From an uncultured Erythrobacter sp. (GTDB taxonomy: Bacteria; Pseudomonadota; Alphaproteobacteria; Sphingomonadales; Sphingomonadaceae): DNA of 64,000 bases. Below the pieces are notes generated by a model. It was not told the DNA's origin. It saw nothing but the letters and a program-made list of their open reading frames with translations, and ran no database searches. Position numbers and translations under genes: made by a program. The DNA lies in contig CANMOQ010000002.1 in NCBI GenBank assembly GCA_947499505.1, positions 186,001-250,000 on the forward strand, given 5' to 3'. Every line of letters starts with the position of its first letter. Positions within the stretch are counted from its first letter, which is position 1. Positions 14,727-22,278 of this stretch are shown piece after piece.

Positions 14727-17660
14727 ATGGCGATCTATCATCTTCACGTCAAAGTCATTGGCCGCAAGGCCGGGAGCAGTGCGGTGGCCTCTGCAGCCTA
14801 CCGCTCAGCCTCACGGATGCGCGATGAGCGCATCGACCGCGTGCAGGATTTTTCGGGCAAGCGCGGCGTCGTCCATTCAGAGGTGCTTTTGCCCGACAAT
14901 GCGCCGGAGCAGTGGTCCGACCGTGAACGGCTCTGGAACGACGTCGAAGCCTTCGAGGTCCGCAAGGACGCCCAGCTTGCCCGCGAAGTTGAGTTCGCCA
15001 TTCCGCGCGAGATGACGCGTGCACAGGGCATCGCACTTGCCCGCGATTTCGCACAGTCGGAATTTGTCGATCAGGGCATGATCGCGGATATGAACGTGCA
15101 TTGGGACATCGGTGAGGACGGTATGTCCAAACCCCACGCGCATGTCATGCTGACGATGCGGTCCGTGGACGAGGATGGTTTCGGCCCGAAGGTGCGGGAG
15201 TGGAACCGCACAAAAATGGTGGAGCGCTGGCGTGAACGCTGGGCCGAGCTTGCCAACGAGCGGCTGGCCGAACTCGATATAGACGCGCGGATCGACCATC
15301 GCAGCCTTGAGGCGCAAGGGATCGGGCTTGAGCCGCAAAGCCAGATCGGCGCACCCGCTCAACGGATCGAGGGTGAAGGGATCGAAGCCGCAGACCGTGC
15401 AGACATGCACCGCGAGATCGCCCGCAAAAACGGGGAACGGATCATCGCCGATCCTTCCGTCGCACTGGACGCAATCACCCGGCAACAATCGACCTTCACG
15501 CGGCGCGACATGGCGAAGTTCGCGCATCGGCACAGCGATGGCATCGATCAGTTCAACGCGGTGACTGGCGCGATGCGCCGCTCGCCCGAACTGATCGACC
15601 TTGGACTGGATGGACGGGGCGACGATCGGTTCACGACCCGCGACATGATCGAGGCCGAACAGCGCCTGCACCGCGCCGCTGAAGTGATGGCGGAACGGGA
15701 ACGCCACGAGGTCAAAGACAGAAGCAGAGTCGATGCTTTTGCAAAAGCCGAACAGCGCGGCCTTGTCCTTTCCGGCGAGCAGGCGGATGCCCTCGCGCAT
15801 GTGACGGACGGGCGCGATCTTGGCATCGTCGTGGGTTATGCCGGGACGGGAAAGAGCGCCATGTTGGGCGTGGCGCGCGAGGCTTGGGAAGCGGCAGGTT
15901 TTGAGGTTCGCGGTGTTGCGCTATCCGGCATCGCCGCCGAGAATCTGGAAGGTGGATCGGGCATTGCCTCGCGCACCACCGCCAGCATGGAACATGGCTG
16001 GAAACAAGGCCGCGACATGCTCACCAGCTGCGATGTGCTTGTCATCGATGAGGCGGGCATGGTCGGCACGCGGCAGTTGGAGCGTGTGCTGTCTCATGCC
16101 GCCGAGGCTGGCGCAAAGGTCGTGCTGGTTGGCGATCCGCAGCAATTGCAATCGATCGAGGCGGGCGCGGCTTTCCGATCAATCCACGAGCGTCATGGTG
16201 GCGCGGAGATCGGCACTGTCCGGCGCCAGCGCGAGGACTGGCAGCGCGCGGCCACCCGCGATCTGGCCATGGGCAGAACCGGTCATGCGATCCAGGCCTA
16301 TGACAGTCATGGCATGGTCCATGCCGCTGGCACCCGCGAGCAGGCGCGCGGCGATCTGATCGACAGATGGGACCGCCAGCGGCAGGCGTCACCAGACAGC
16401 AGCAGGATCATCCTTACCCATACAAATGCGGAGGTGCGGGAACTCAATAAGGCCGCTCGCGACCGAATGCGGGAGGCTGGCGATCTGGGCGAGGACGTGC
16501 GCGTCACGATCGAACGCGGCGCTCGCAGCTTAGCCTCCGGGGACCGCGTCATGTTCCTGCAAAACGATCGCGGGCTTGGCGTGAAGAATGGAACGCTCGG
16601 CACCATCGAGCAAGTCAGCGCGCAAGCCATGACGGTGCAGGCCGATGATGGCCGGTCCATTGCCTTCGACCTCAAGGACTACAACCGCATCGACCACGGA
16701 TATGCCGCGACGATTCACAAGGCGCAGGGCATGACGGTTGAACAGACGCATGTCCTGGCGACGCCGGGCATGGACACCCATGGCAGCTATGTCGCCTTGT
16801 CACGGCATCGCGATAGCATGGACCTGCACTACGGTCGCGACGACTTCGCCAATCGAGACCGCCTCATCAAAACCCTGTCGCGCGATCGCGCCAAGGACAT
16901 GGCGTCGGACTACGAAAAGATCGACCCGGAGCAGAACTATGCCGCGCGGCGCGGCATCACCTTCCGCGCCCGCGTCGCCGAAATCGTCCGCGAGGTGCCC
17001 GAGAAAGTGCGCGGTCTACTCGAAGGATTGCGGCCTTCAGCAACGCCCGTTGACGGGTCAGGGGCGGACGTCGGCGAGGTTCGGCAAGCAGACGCGGCGC
17101 TGCGCAAGGCCCGCACCGACGCGCTAATCCGCCATGCCCGCGCATCCGATGCGATCCTTGAAGCCAAACGCCGTGGTCTTTCACCATCCGCCGAGCAGCG
17201 GCAGGAGCTTGGCGCGGCACGGCGTGCGTTCGATGAGGTCCGACCCTATGGCTGGCAGGATGCGGAATCGGCCTACGGCAAGGACAACAGCCTCGCCCGC
17301 GAAGCCGGATCGGGGCGCGTGAACCGCACCATTCAAGCGCTCCAGCTAGAAACCGAAATCCGTACCGGTCGCGGGGCCGATCCGGGCAGCCGCGCCGACC
17401 GCTTCGTCGAGCGGTGGCAGAAGCTCGACCGCACCAGCCACCGCCAATACCAGGCTGGCGACATGTCCGGTTACAAGGCCACGCGGTCGGCGATGAGTGA
17501 CATGGCCAAGAGCCTCCAACGCGATCCGCAGCTTGAGTCCCTTTTAGCCAATCGTAAGGCCGCGCTCGGCATCAATATCGGGACAAGCCGCCGACTCGGC
17601 GCGGCCCTCGCCTTTTCTCACGGTCTCGACCTCGGAAGAGGAAGAGGGATCGGTCTTTGA
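14727..17660 (+). CDS. traA: MOBQ/Ti-type TraA relaxase-helicase
   Basis: A 977-residue conjugative relaxase. Residues 1-220 are the MobA/MobL nicking domain: MAIYHLHVKVIGRKAG at the start, catalytic Tyr probably in SAAYRSASRMRD, and the metal-binding His cluster in VHWDIGEDGMSKPHAHVML. Residues about 330-700 form a TrwC/RecD-like helicase with Walker A GYAGTGKSAML, VIDEAGMVGTRQLE, GDPQQLQSIEAG and the C-terminal HGYAATIHKAQGMTVEQTHVL motif. The remaining 270 residues are helical. It is somewhat shorter than Agrobacterium TraA (about 1100). No secretion-system genes accompany it, so it marks the element as mobilizable, not self-transmissible. Confidence 0.93.
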   Translation: MAIYHLHVKVIGRKAGSSAVASAAYRSASRMRDERIDRVQDFSGKRGVVHSEVLLPDNAPEQWSDRERLWNDVEAFEVRKDAQLAREVEFAIPREMTRAQGIALARDFAQSEFVDQGMIADMNVHWDIGEDGMSKPHAHVMLTMRSVDEDGFGPKVREWNRTKMVERWRERWAELANERLAELDIDARIDHRSLEAQGIGLEPQSQIGAPAQRIEGEGIEAADRADMHREIARKNGERIIADPSVALDAITRQQSTFTRRDMAKFAHRHSDGIDQFNAVTGAMRRSPELIDLGLDGRGDDRFTTRDMIEAEQRLHRAAEVMAERERHEVKDRSRVDAFAKAEQRGLVLSGEQADALAHVTDGRDLGIVVGYAGTGKSAMLGVAREAWEAAGFEVRGVALSGIAAENLEGGSGIASRTTASMEHGWKQGRDMLTSCDVLVIDEAGMVGTRQLERVLSHAAEAGAKVVLVGDPQQLQSIEAGAAFRSIHERHGGAEIGTVRRQREDWQRAATRDLAMGRTGHAIQAYDSHGMVHAAGTREQARGDLIDRWDRQRQASPDSSRIILTHTNAEVRELNKAARDRMREAGDLGEDVRVTIERGARSLASGDRVMFLQNDRGLGVKNGTLGTIEQVSAQAMTVQADDGRSIAFDLKDYNRIDHGYAATIHKAQGMTVEQTHVLATPGMDTHGSYVALSRHRDSMDLHYGRDDFANRDRLIKTLSRDRAKDMASDYEKIDPEQNYAARRGITFRARVAEIVREVPEKVRGLLEGLRPSATPVDGSGADVGEVRQADAALRKARTDALIRHARASDAILEAKRRGLSPSAEQRQELGAARRAFDEVRPYGWQDAESAYGKDNSLAREAGSGRVNRTIQALQLETEIRTGRGADPGSRADRFVERWQKLDRTSHRQYQAGDMSGYKATRSAMSDMAKSLQRDPQLESLLANRKAALGINIGTSRRLGAALAFSHGLDLGRGRGIGL

Positions 17661-17791
17661 AACCTATCCTATTTACGGCCGCTTGTACGCCATAGCGCTA
17701 CGTCGGCTAAACATCTCTTGCAGAATGACAAATCTCTTCTCTGACTGGTCTCTGCAATCGTCAGAAACGACCAGTAGGAGGCAGCGCAGCC

Positions 17792-18007
17792 ATGCATCAA
17801 CCAGATCGTATCGTTCGTTTGAAGACCGTCCTTTCCCGGACTGGCCTGTCCCGGTCCACCATCTACAGGAAAATCGTAGAGGGTACGTTCCCAGCCCAAA
17901 TCAAGATCAGCCTCAATGGTGCCGGTTGGCGGGAATCCGATATTGATCGCTGGGTTGCTGATCCGGTCAGATGGCGACCGCTGAACGAGTTCGACTTCGA
18001 TGATTGA
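17792..18007 (+). CDS. AlpA-family regulator (MerR-like winged helix)
   Basis: A 71-residue DNA-binding protein: IVRLKTVLSRTGLSRSTIYRKIVEGTFPAQIKISLNGAGWRESDIDRWVAD, a textbook AlpA/phage excisionase-type helix-turn-helix with the conserved trailing Trp/Arg segment. Such proteins often act as excisionase or activate the integrase of the same element. The start is preceded by GGAGG about 12 bases upstream. It converges on the integrase gene with 115 bases between. Confidence 0.85.
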   Translation: MHQPDRIVRLKTVLSRTGLSRSTIYRKIVEGTFPAQIKISLNGAGWRESDIDRWVADPVRWRPLNEFDFDD

Positions 18008-18122
18008 CGGGCCGTTCATCGGCCAATGGCAGCAAAACGGTAGTCGGCCTTGCCGCTGAATCGTGACGACGAACGACAACTGCGAAAGGGCGGAACGGGA
18101 ATTACGGTGAGCGACAGGTAAT

Positions 18123-19472
18123 TCAGAGATCGTCATCCAGCTCGTCGTCATGAATCTCTGCGGCACGTCGCTTCGCGTCAGCGATTAGTCCCTTCGCGGA
18201 CTCGCCTCTCATCCAAACGTCGAGCATATCGGCCCAACACTGCAGCATGATCTTTCGCTCGGCGAGATATCTATTCACGTTGTAGACGGAAGCGATCCGG
18301 TTCCGGGGCGCATGGGCCAAGCTCATCTCGATCCATCGATCATCGAACTTGGCCCGGTTCAGGCCGGTCGAGAACGTGCGGCGTAGGTCGTGAACGCCGA
18401 AGCTCTGAAAATCCGGGGCATTCTCGCGGACACGCTTTACAGCCGCATCGATTACGCGGTTGAGCGTGGCATTGCTGATGGGCGTTTCGGAGTCGTATCG
18501 ACCCGGATGCAGGTATCGGCTCGCGCCGAACATAGTGCGGAACGCGGTTAGAATATCGAGCGCCTGATCGCTCAGCGGCACGATATGCGTCTTTACAGAC
18601 TTCATTCGCTCGGCCGGAATTGTCCAGCGCGCACTTGCGAAGTCAATTTCCGTCCACGTAGCGTCGATGAACTCCGACTTCCGAACGCCGGTCAGCAAGA
18701 CGAACTTCACGGCTAGGCGGAGCGTCGGTGCAGCCGAGACATGATCCAAAGCCGCTAGCGCCAAGCGGATTTCTGATGGCGATAGGGCGCGGTCGCGTGG
18801 CTCGAAGGTGGCGATAGCGCTCGTACGAATGGACTCAGCGGGATTGCTTACATCCAGTCCACAGGCCTGAGCGTGGCGGAACACCAGCAAGACGATCTCG
18901 CGAACATGCACGGCGACCGCTGGCCCGCGCTTTTCCTTGACCTCATCGCACAAACGTTTGAGGCGTTGCGGCGTGATTTCTTGCAGCTTGAGCTTCGACA
19001 GCTCTGACGCGATGGCACGATCATAAACTGATCGGCGCATCGCCAAAGTGCTGTCGGCCAGTCTCTCCGCTCCCGACTTCGGGTCGGCCTTGTGTTTGAA
19101 GTAAGCTTCGGCCCAGCTACCGAACGTAAACGCTGCGGCCGACGCCGTGCGCTTCTCCACCTTGGCTTTAGACGGTGACTCGCCGCGCTCGACCTGGCAC
19201 CTAGCTCGCGCCAGCAGTGTCCTGGCCTCAGCGAGCGAAACTCTCATCCCGTATTCCAGCGCGTCGGGTTCGCGTGTCAGCTTGCGTGCAGCCTCGGCGC
19301 TGTATCGACCGATGGTCAACACCTCCTGCCGACCGTTCACACGGTACTGATACCGGAAAGAGATGACGCCTGTTGGCGTGACGGCCGCGTGCATCCCGTC
19401 TCCGTCCGTCACTTTGTAAAGCTTGGTCTTCGGCTTCAGGTTTTTCAGTTCTTTGTCAGTAAGATTACCCAT
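18123..19472 (-). CDS. int: P4-type tyrosine recombinase (integrase)
   Basis: A 449-residue site-specific recombinase. N-terminal arm-binding domain (LTDKELKNLKPKTKLYKVTDGDGMHAAV, then FRYQYRVNGRQEVLTIGRYS), core-binding helices around 140-230, and the catalytic domain with Arg in LLTGVRKSEFIDATW, HDLRRTF (His-x2-Arg), LAHAPRNR (second His) and the nucleophilic Tyr in SVYNVNRYLAERK. The gene starts 220 bases from the guaA stop and reads into the element, the usual geometry. It would cut within the 18-base repeat at the guaA end. Confidence 0.95.
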   Translation of the reverse strand: MGNLTDKELKNLKPKTKLYKVTDGDGMHAAVTPTGVISFRYQYRVNGRQEVLTIGRYSAEAARKLTREPDALEYGMRVSLAEARTLLARARCQVERGESPSKAKVEKRTASAAAFTFGSWAEAYFKHKADPKSGAERLADSTLAMRRSVYDRAIASELSKLKLQEITPQRLKRLCDEVKEKRGPAVAVHVREIVLLVFRHAQACGLDVSNPAESIRTSAIATFEPRDRALSPSEIRLALAALDHVSAAPTLRLAVKFVLLTGVRKSEFIDATWTEIDFASARWTIPAERMKSVKTHIVPLSDQALDILTAFRTMFGASRYLHPGRYDSETPISNATLNRVIDAAVKRVRENAPDFQSFGVHDLRRTFSTGLNRAKFDDRWIEMSLAHAPRNRIASVYNVNRYLAERKIMLQCWADMLDVWMRGESAKGLIADAKRRAAEIHDDELDDDL

Positions 19473-19692
19473 AATTCTGCATCCGGTCTGGGGCGAACGG
19501 ATACCAACAAGACGGGCTGTTGGTAGCGAAGGCCCGTTTCTTGACCATCCTGCGTCGTACCAACATCTCTGCCAACAGAGTGACTAGGTTGGGGTGACAT
19601 GCAGCGATACGGGGTGGGAATAATTTTCCTTTGTAGTCAACTAGATCGAGCGACTTTCGGCACCGAGCGGGATGGTCTGAAACGACCTTAGA

Positions 19693-19710
19693 TCATTCCC
19701 ATTCAATCGT
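19693..19710 (-). repeat. Proximal attachment site within the guaA 3' end
   Basis: TCATTCCCATTCAATCGT contains the complement of the guaA stop and the codons for TIEWE. It is the partner of the repeat at 6526-6543. Because the match includes coding bases through the stop, insertion keeps GuaA complete. Confidence 0.8.
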
Positions 19711-21267
19711 GCCCGGCGGTTTGCTGGTGTAATCATAGACCACGCGGTTGATGCCCTGCACTTCGTTGACGATGCGGGTCGCGCAGCCGGTTAGGAAGCT
19801 CGCGTCGAACGGATAGACATCCGCTGTCATGCCGTCGGTGCTGGTGACCGCGCGCAGGCCGCAGACATTGTCATAGGTGCGGTGGTCGCCCATCACGCCG
19901 ACGGTTTTCACCGGCAGCAGCACGGCAAACGCCTGCCAGATCGCGTCGTACAATCCGGCGTTGCGGATCTCTTCGAGATAGATCGCATCCGCCTTGCGCA
20001 GGATGTCGCAGCGTTCTTTGTTCACCTCGCCCGGAATGCGGATCGCGAGGCCTGGCCCCGGGAAAGGATGGCGGCCCACGAATTGCTCGTCGAGGCCCAG
20101 TTCCCGGCCCAGCGCGCGCACTTCATCCTTGAACAATTCGCGCAGCGGCTCGACCAGTTCCATCTTCATCCGCTCTGGCAAGCCGCCCACATTGTGGTGG
20201 CTCTTGATCGTCACCGATGGTCCGCCAGTGAACGAGACGCTCTCAATCACATCGGGATAGAGCGTGCCCTGCGCGAGGAAATCGGCCCCGCCCAATTTGT
20301 TCGCCTCTTCCTCAAACACGGCGATAAACTCGCCGCCGATGAATTTGCGCTTCGCCTCTGGATCGGAGACGCCGTTAAGGCCCGCCATAAAGCGTTCCTC
20401 CGCGTCCACCACGACCAGCGGAATGTTGTAATGATCGCGGAACAGGCTCTCGACCTGTTCGCGTTCGTTGAGGCGCAGCAGGCCATGATCGACGAACACG
20501 CAGGTTAGCTGGTCGCCGATCGCCTCGTGGATCAGGATTGCGGCAACAGAGCTATCGACCCCGCCAGATAGGCCGCAGATTACCCGGCCAGAGCCAACCT
20601 GCTCGCGGATCTCGGCGATCTTTGTCTCGCGGTAGGCCGCCATGGTCCAATCGCCCGCCAGCCCGCAAACCTTATGCACGAAGTTTGCCAGCAGCTTGCC
20701 GCCATCGGGCGTGTGGACGACCTCTGGGTGAAATTGCGTGCCGTAATATTGGCGCTGCTCATCGGCGATGACAGCAAAGGGCGCGCCGTCGCTGGTCGCG
20801 ACAATCTCAAAGCCGGGAGCAAATTTGGTGACCTTGTCGCCGTGGCTCATCCACACTTGGTGCCGCTCACCCTCGGCCCAGAGGCCATCGAACAGAGCGC
20901 AGGATTTCGTCACGGTCAGGAACGCGCGGCCAAACTCGCCGCCTTCGCCCGTCTCATGCCCGCGCCGCACTTCGCCGCCCAGCTGATGCGACATCACCTG
21001 CTGGCCATAACAAATGCCCAGGATCGGCACGCCTGCATCAAACAAGACCTGCGGCGCGCGCGGTGATCCCTCATCCGGAACGCCCGCTGGCGAGCCCGAC
21101 AAGATAATGCCCTTCGGTTTCATCCGGTGAAAGGCTTCCTCCGCCTGGGTGAAGGGTGCGATCTCTGAGTACACCCCGGCCTCGCGCACGCGGCGCGCGA
21201 TCAGCTGGGTCACTTGGCTGCCGAAATCGACGATCAGGATGGAATCGGGCGTATGGGTGTCTGACAT
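19693..21267 (-). CDS. guaA: GMP synthase (glutamine-hydrolysing)
   Basis: A 524-residue enzyme converting XMP to GMP with glutamine and ATP. The N-terminal class I glutamine amidotransferase domain has GICYGQQ (nucleophilic Cys) and GTQFHPEV (His and Glu of the triad). The ATP pyrophosphatase domain has the P-loop [11 protein letters not shown], and the dimerisation domain ends KPPGTIEWE. The ATG at 21267 ([18 protein letters not shown]) is chosen since homologous sequence starts there. The gene is intact despite carrying the element at its 3' end. Nothing conserved is seen immediately upstream, but the region 21511-22235 contains several structured segments. Confidence 0.97.
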   Translation of the reverse strand: MSDTHTPDSILIVDFGSQVTQLIARRVREAGVYSEIAPFTQAEEAFHRMKPKGIILSGSPAGVPDEGSPRAPQVLFDAGVPILGICYGQQVMSHQLGGEVRRGHETGEGGEFGRAFLTVTKSCALFDGLWAEGERHQVWMSHGDKVTKFAPGFEIVATSDGAPFAVIADEQRQYYGTQFHPEVVHTPDGGKLLANFVHKVCGLAGDWTMAAYRETKIAEIREQVGSGRVICGLSGGVDSSVAAILIHEAIGDQLTCVFVDHGLLRLNEREQVESLFRDHYNIPLVVVDAEERFMAGLNGVSDPEAKRKFIGGEFIAVFEEEANKLGGADFLAQGTLYPDVIESVSFTGGPSVTIKSHHNVGGLPERMKMELVEPLRELFKDEVRALGRELGLDEQFVGRHPFPGPGLAIRIPGEVNKERCDILRKADAIYLEEIRNAGLYDAIWQAFAVLLPVKTVGVMGDHRTYDNVCGLRAVTSTDGMTADVYPFDASFLTGCATRIVNEVQGINRVVYDYTSKPPGTIEWE

Positions 21268-21510
21268 GCGGGCCGGGTTAAGCAGCGGCTGCGGCCAAGT
21301 CCAGTGGCGCGCGAGCGGCTTTGCGCAATCATGCGAAGCGTGCATCAAATGTATTGCAAAAAACGCAAACGTTTTGCGAATTTTGGCATTTGTGTTCGAT
21401 TGCATGAAACACCATTTGCCTCTTGCAGCAACGAACCGAGCCCTCTCTCCCGCTCCCTTCGTTGTCGCACAGGTGATGGCCAAGCTTCCCCCGCTAGCCA
21501 TTGCTAGCCT

Positions 21511-21673
21511 GCTTATCGCCCCCGATCACGGGGCCATGCGAGCCAGCGGACGCGGAAAGCCTGAGGCGCGAGCAATCGCGCCGCTTGGCCCAGCCCGATC
21601 CGGCCCGCCCGCCAGCGCCCTACCCTGGGCGCATGATGCGGACCCTCCCTTCCCGTGCGAAGGGGCGATAAGC
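21511..21673 (+). ncRNA. Candidate structured RNA with long closing stem and GCAA tetraloop hairpin
   Basis: GCTTATCGCCCC (21511-21522) pairs perfectly with GGGGCGATAAGC (21662-21673). After a symmetric 4x4 internal loop the helix resumes with CACGGG/CCCGTG, and after an asymmetric bulge with ATGCG/CGCAT. Inside is GGCGCGA-GCAA-TCGCGCC, a 7-bp hairpin with a GNRA tetraloop, which favours the plus strand. The bulge holds a CCTCCC segment. Size and rod shape recall 6S RNA, but I do not see diagnostic 6S, SRP, RNase P or tmRNA motifs, so I do not name it. No convincing promoter was seen. Otherwise 21268-21947 contains no supported gene. Confidence 0.45.
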
Positions 21674-21685
21674 GCACAGGCATAA

Positions 21686-21747
21686 GAGACGCGGCCGGCT
21701 TGTCCTCCCTCCGGGCCTCCCCTCGGCCCAACTGGCGGCCGCGTCTC
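21686..21747 (+). ncRNA. Long hairpin with CU-rich, anti-Shine-Dalgarno-like loop
   Basis: GAGACGCGGCCG (21686-21697) and CGGCCGCGTCTC (21736-21747) are perfect 12-base arms. The 38-base loop contains TCCTCCCTCC and an inner GGGCC-tcccctc-GGCCC-like hairpin. CU-rich loops of this kind occur in alphaproteobacterial small RNAs that target ribosome-binding sites. It starts 13 bases past the structure at 21511-21673 and may be part of the same transcript, or a terminator for it without a T-tract. Confidence 0.35.
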
Positions 21748-21947
21748 GATTGCCTGCGATCTGCATATTGAACGGGACGGCCTGACATTGCGGCGCATAT
21801 GTGGCGCGATGCCCGCCTGCGCCTGACGCCCCGCGAAATATGTGATCGAGGGTACGTAATGAACGCATGTCATCATGTAACTTTATTGCGACCCTTGCGA
21901 ACTAACCGCCGACACCAAGTTAAACACCCCATTTCAAGGAATTCAAA

Positions 21948-22031
21948 ATGCGTATCATCTCTGAGAAAATTCTCGCCCTGACCGTTGCCCTCGCCGTAAG
22001 CGGCGCTTCGTTTCAGGCTATTCTCGTATAA
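21948..22031 (+). CDS. 27-residue hydrophobic small protein
   Basis: A short reading frame with a good ribosome-binding site (CAAGGA, about seven bases before ATG). The product begins MRIISEKILAL, has a hydrophobic Ala/Val-rich middle and ends ASFQAILV before TAA. It looks like a lone signal-peptide or single-pass membrane peptide. I recall similar short proteins with this general form in related genomes but cannot confirm it here. No function is proposed. Hairpins at 22149-22172 and 22180-22235 follow and may terminate its message. Confidence 0.5.
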   Translation: MRIISEKILALTVALAVSGASFQAILV

Positions 22032-22148
22032 AATCTGAAAATAATTTCCCATTCTTTTCAGTCCTCTGATCGAAAAGATACAGGAAATCAAAAAAGTCCG
22101 CAGGCGCTTGTAACCCAATCGGCAAACCCCGCGAACTTCATAGTGTAA

Positions 22149-22172
22149 GCTCAAGACCACCCTGACTTGAGC
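22149..22172. other. Perfect 7-bp hairpin
   Basis: GCTCAAG (22149-22155) and CTTGAGC (22166-22172) with a 10-base loop, eight bases before a larger hairpin. It lacks a T-tract. It could stabilise or terminate transcripts from the small ORF at 21948. Confidence 0.4.
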
Positions 22173-22179
22173 CAACACA

Positions 22180-22235
22180 ATGCGCGGTCACCGGCTCACC
22201 CCCCTGACCCCCCTGAAAGGCTGGTGGCCGCGCAT
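22180..22235 (+). other. 16-bp hairpin with C-rich tandem loop
   Basis: ATGCGCGGTCACCGGC (22180-22195) pairs with GCTGGTGGCCGCGCAT (22220-22235) over all 16 positions if two G-U pairs are allowed on the plus-strand RNA; on the minus strand those become A-C mismatches. The loop holds two CCCCCCTGA copies in tandem. This strand bias suggests a plus-strand RNA. It lies 44 bases past the stop of the convergent acyl-CoA ligase gene. Confidence 0.45.
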
Positions 22236-22278
22236 CCCCCCCTCTTCAAAGAAACGCTCTGAGTGAGCAGCGTTCAAC

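Larger units (their letters stand above)
6526..19710. mobile_element. Integrative mobilizable element in the 3' end of guaA, carrying a type I restriction-defence operon
   Basis: Boundaries are set by an 18-base direct repeat with two mismatches (6526-6543 and 19693-19710) that includes the guaA stop codon. Inside are a P4-type integrase next to guaA, an AlpA-like regulator, a Ti-type TraA relaxase with TraC/TraD and a nic-like site, a type I restriction-modification operon with a Phd-like gene in front, and an abortive-infection-type gene. There are no type IV secretion or coupling-protein genes, so it would need a helper for transfer. Base composition is uneven and lower than the flanks, especially within hsdS. 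That guaA 3' ends serve as integration sites for islands is established; assigning this element to that class is inference from the repeat and the integrase position. Confidence 0.85.

Noticed and set aside
18099..18124. GAATTAC/GTAATTC dyad at the convergent alpA-int junction
   Set aside because: Seven-base AT-rich arms with a 12-base loop could occur by chance; no supporting context.
17669..18166. 165-codon minus-strand frame opposite the AlpA-like gene
   Set aside because: It is antisense to a well-supported AlpA gene and overlaps the integrase end; the sequence has no domain character.
21511..21673. Naming the structure as 6S, SRP, RNase P or tmRNA
   Set aside because: None of the sequence signatures I would need (SRP GGAAG loop, RNase P GAGGAAAGU core, tmRNA ends) is present; shape alone is not enough.
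21149..21685. 178-codon plus-strand frame upstream of guaA
   Set aside because: Starts inside guaA on the opposite strand and covers the structured segment; composition is not protein-like.
22200..22220. Short tandem CCCCCCTGA units as a CRISPR-like repeat
   Set aside because: Only two copies, no spacers and no cas genes; no CRISPR array was seen anywhere in the window.
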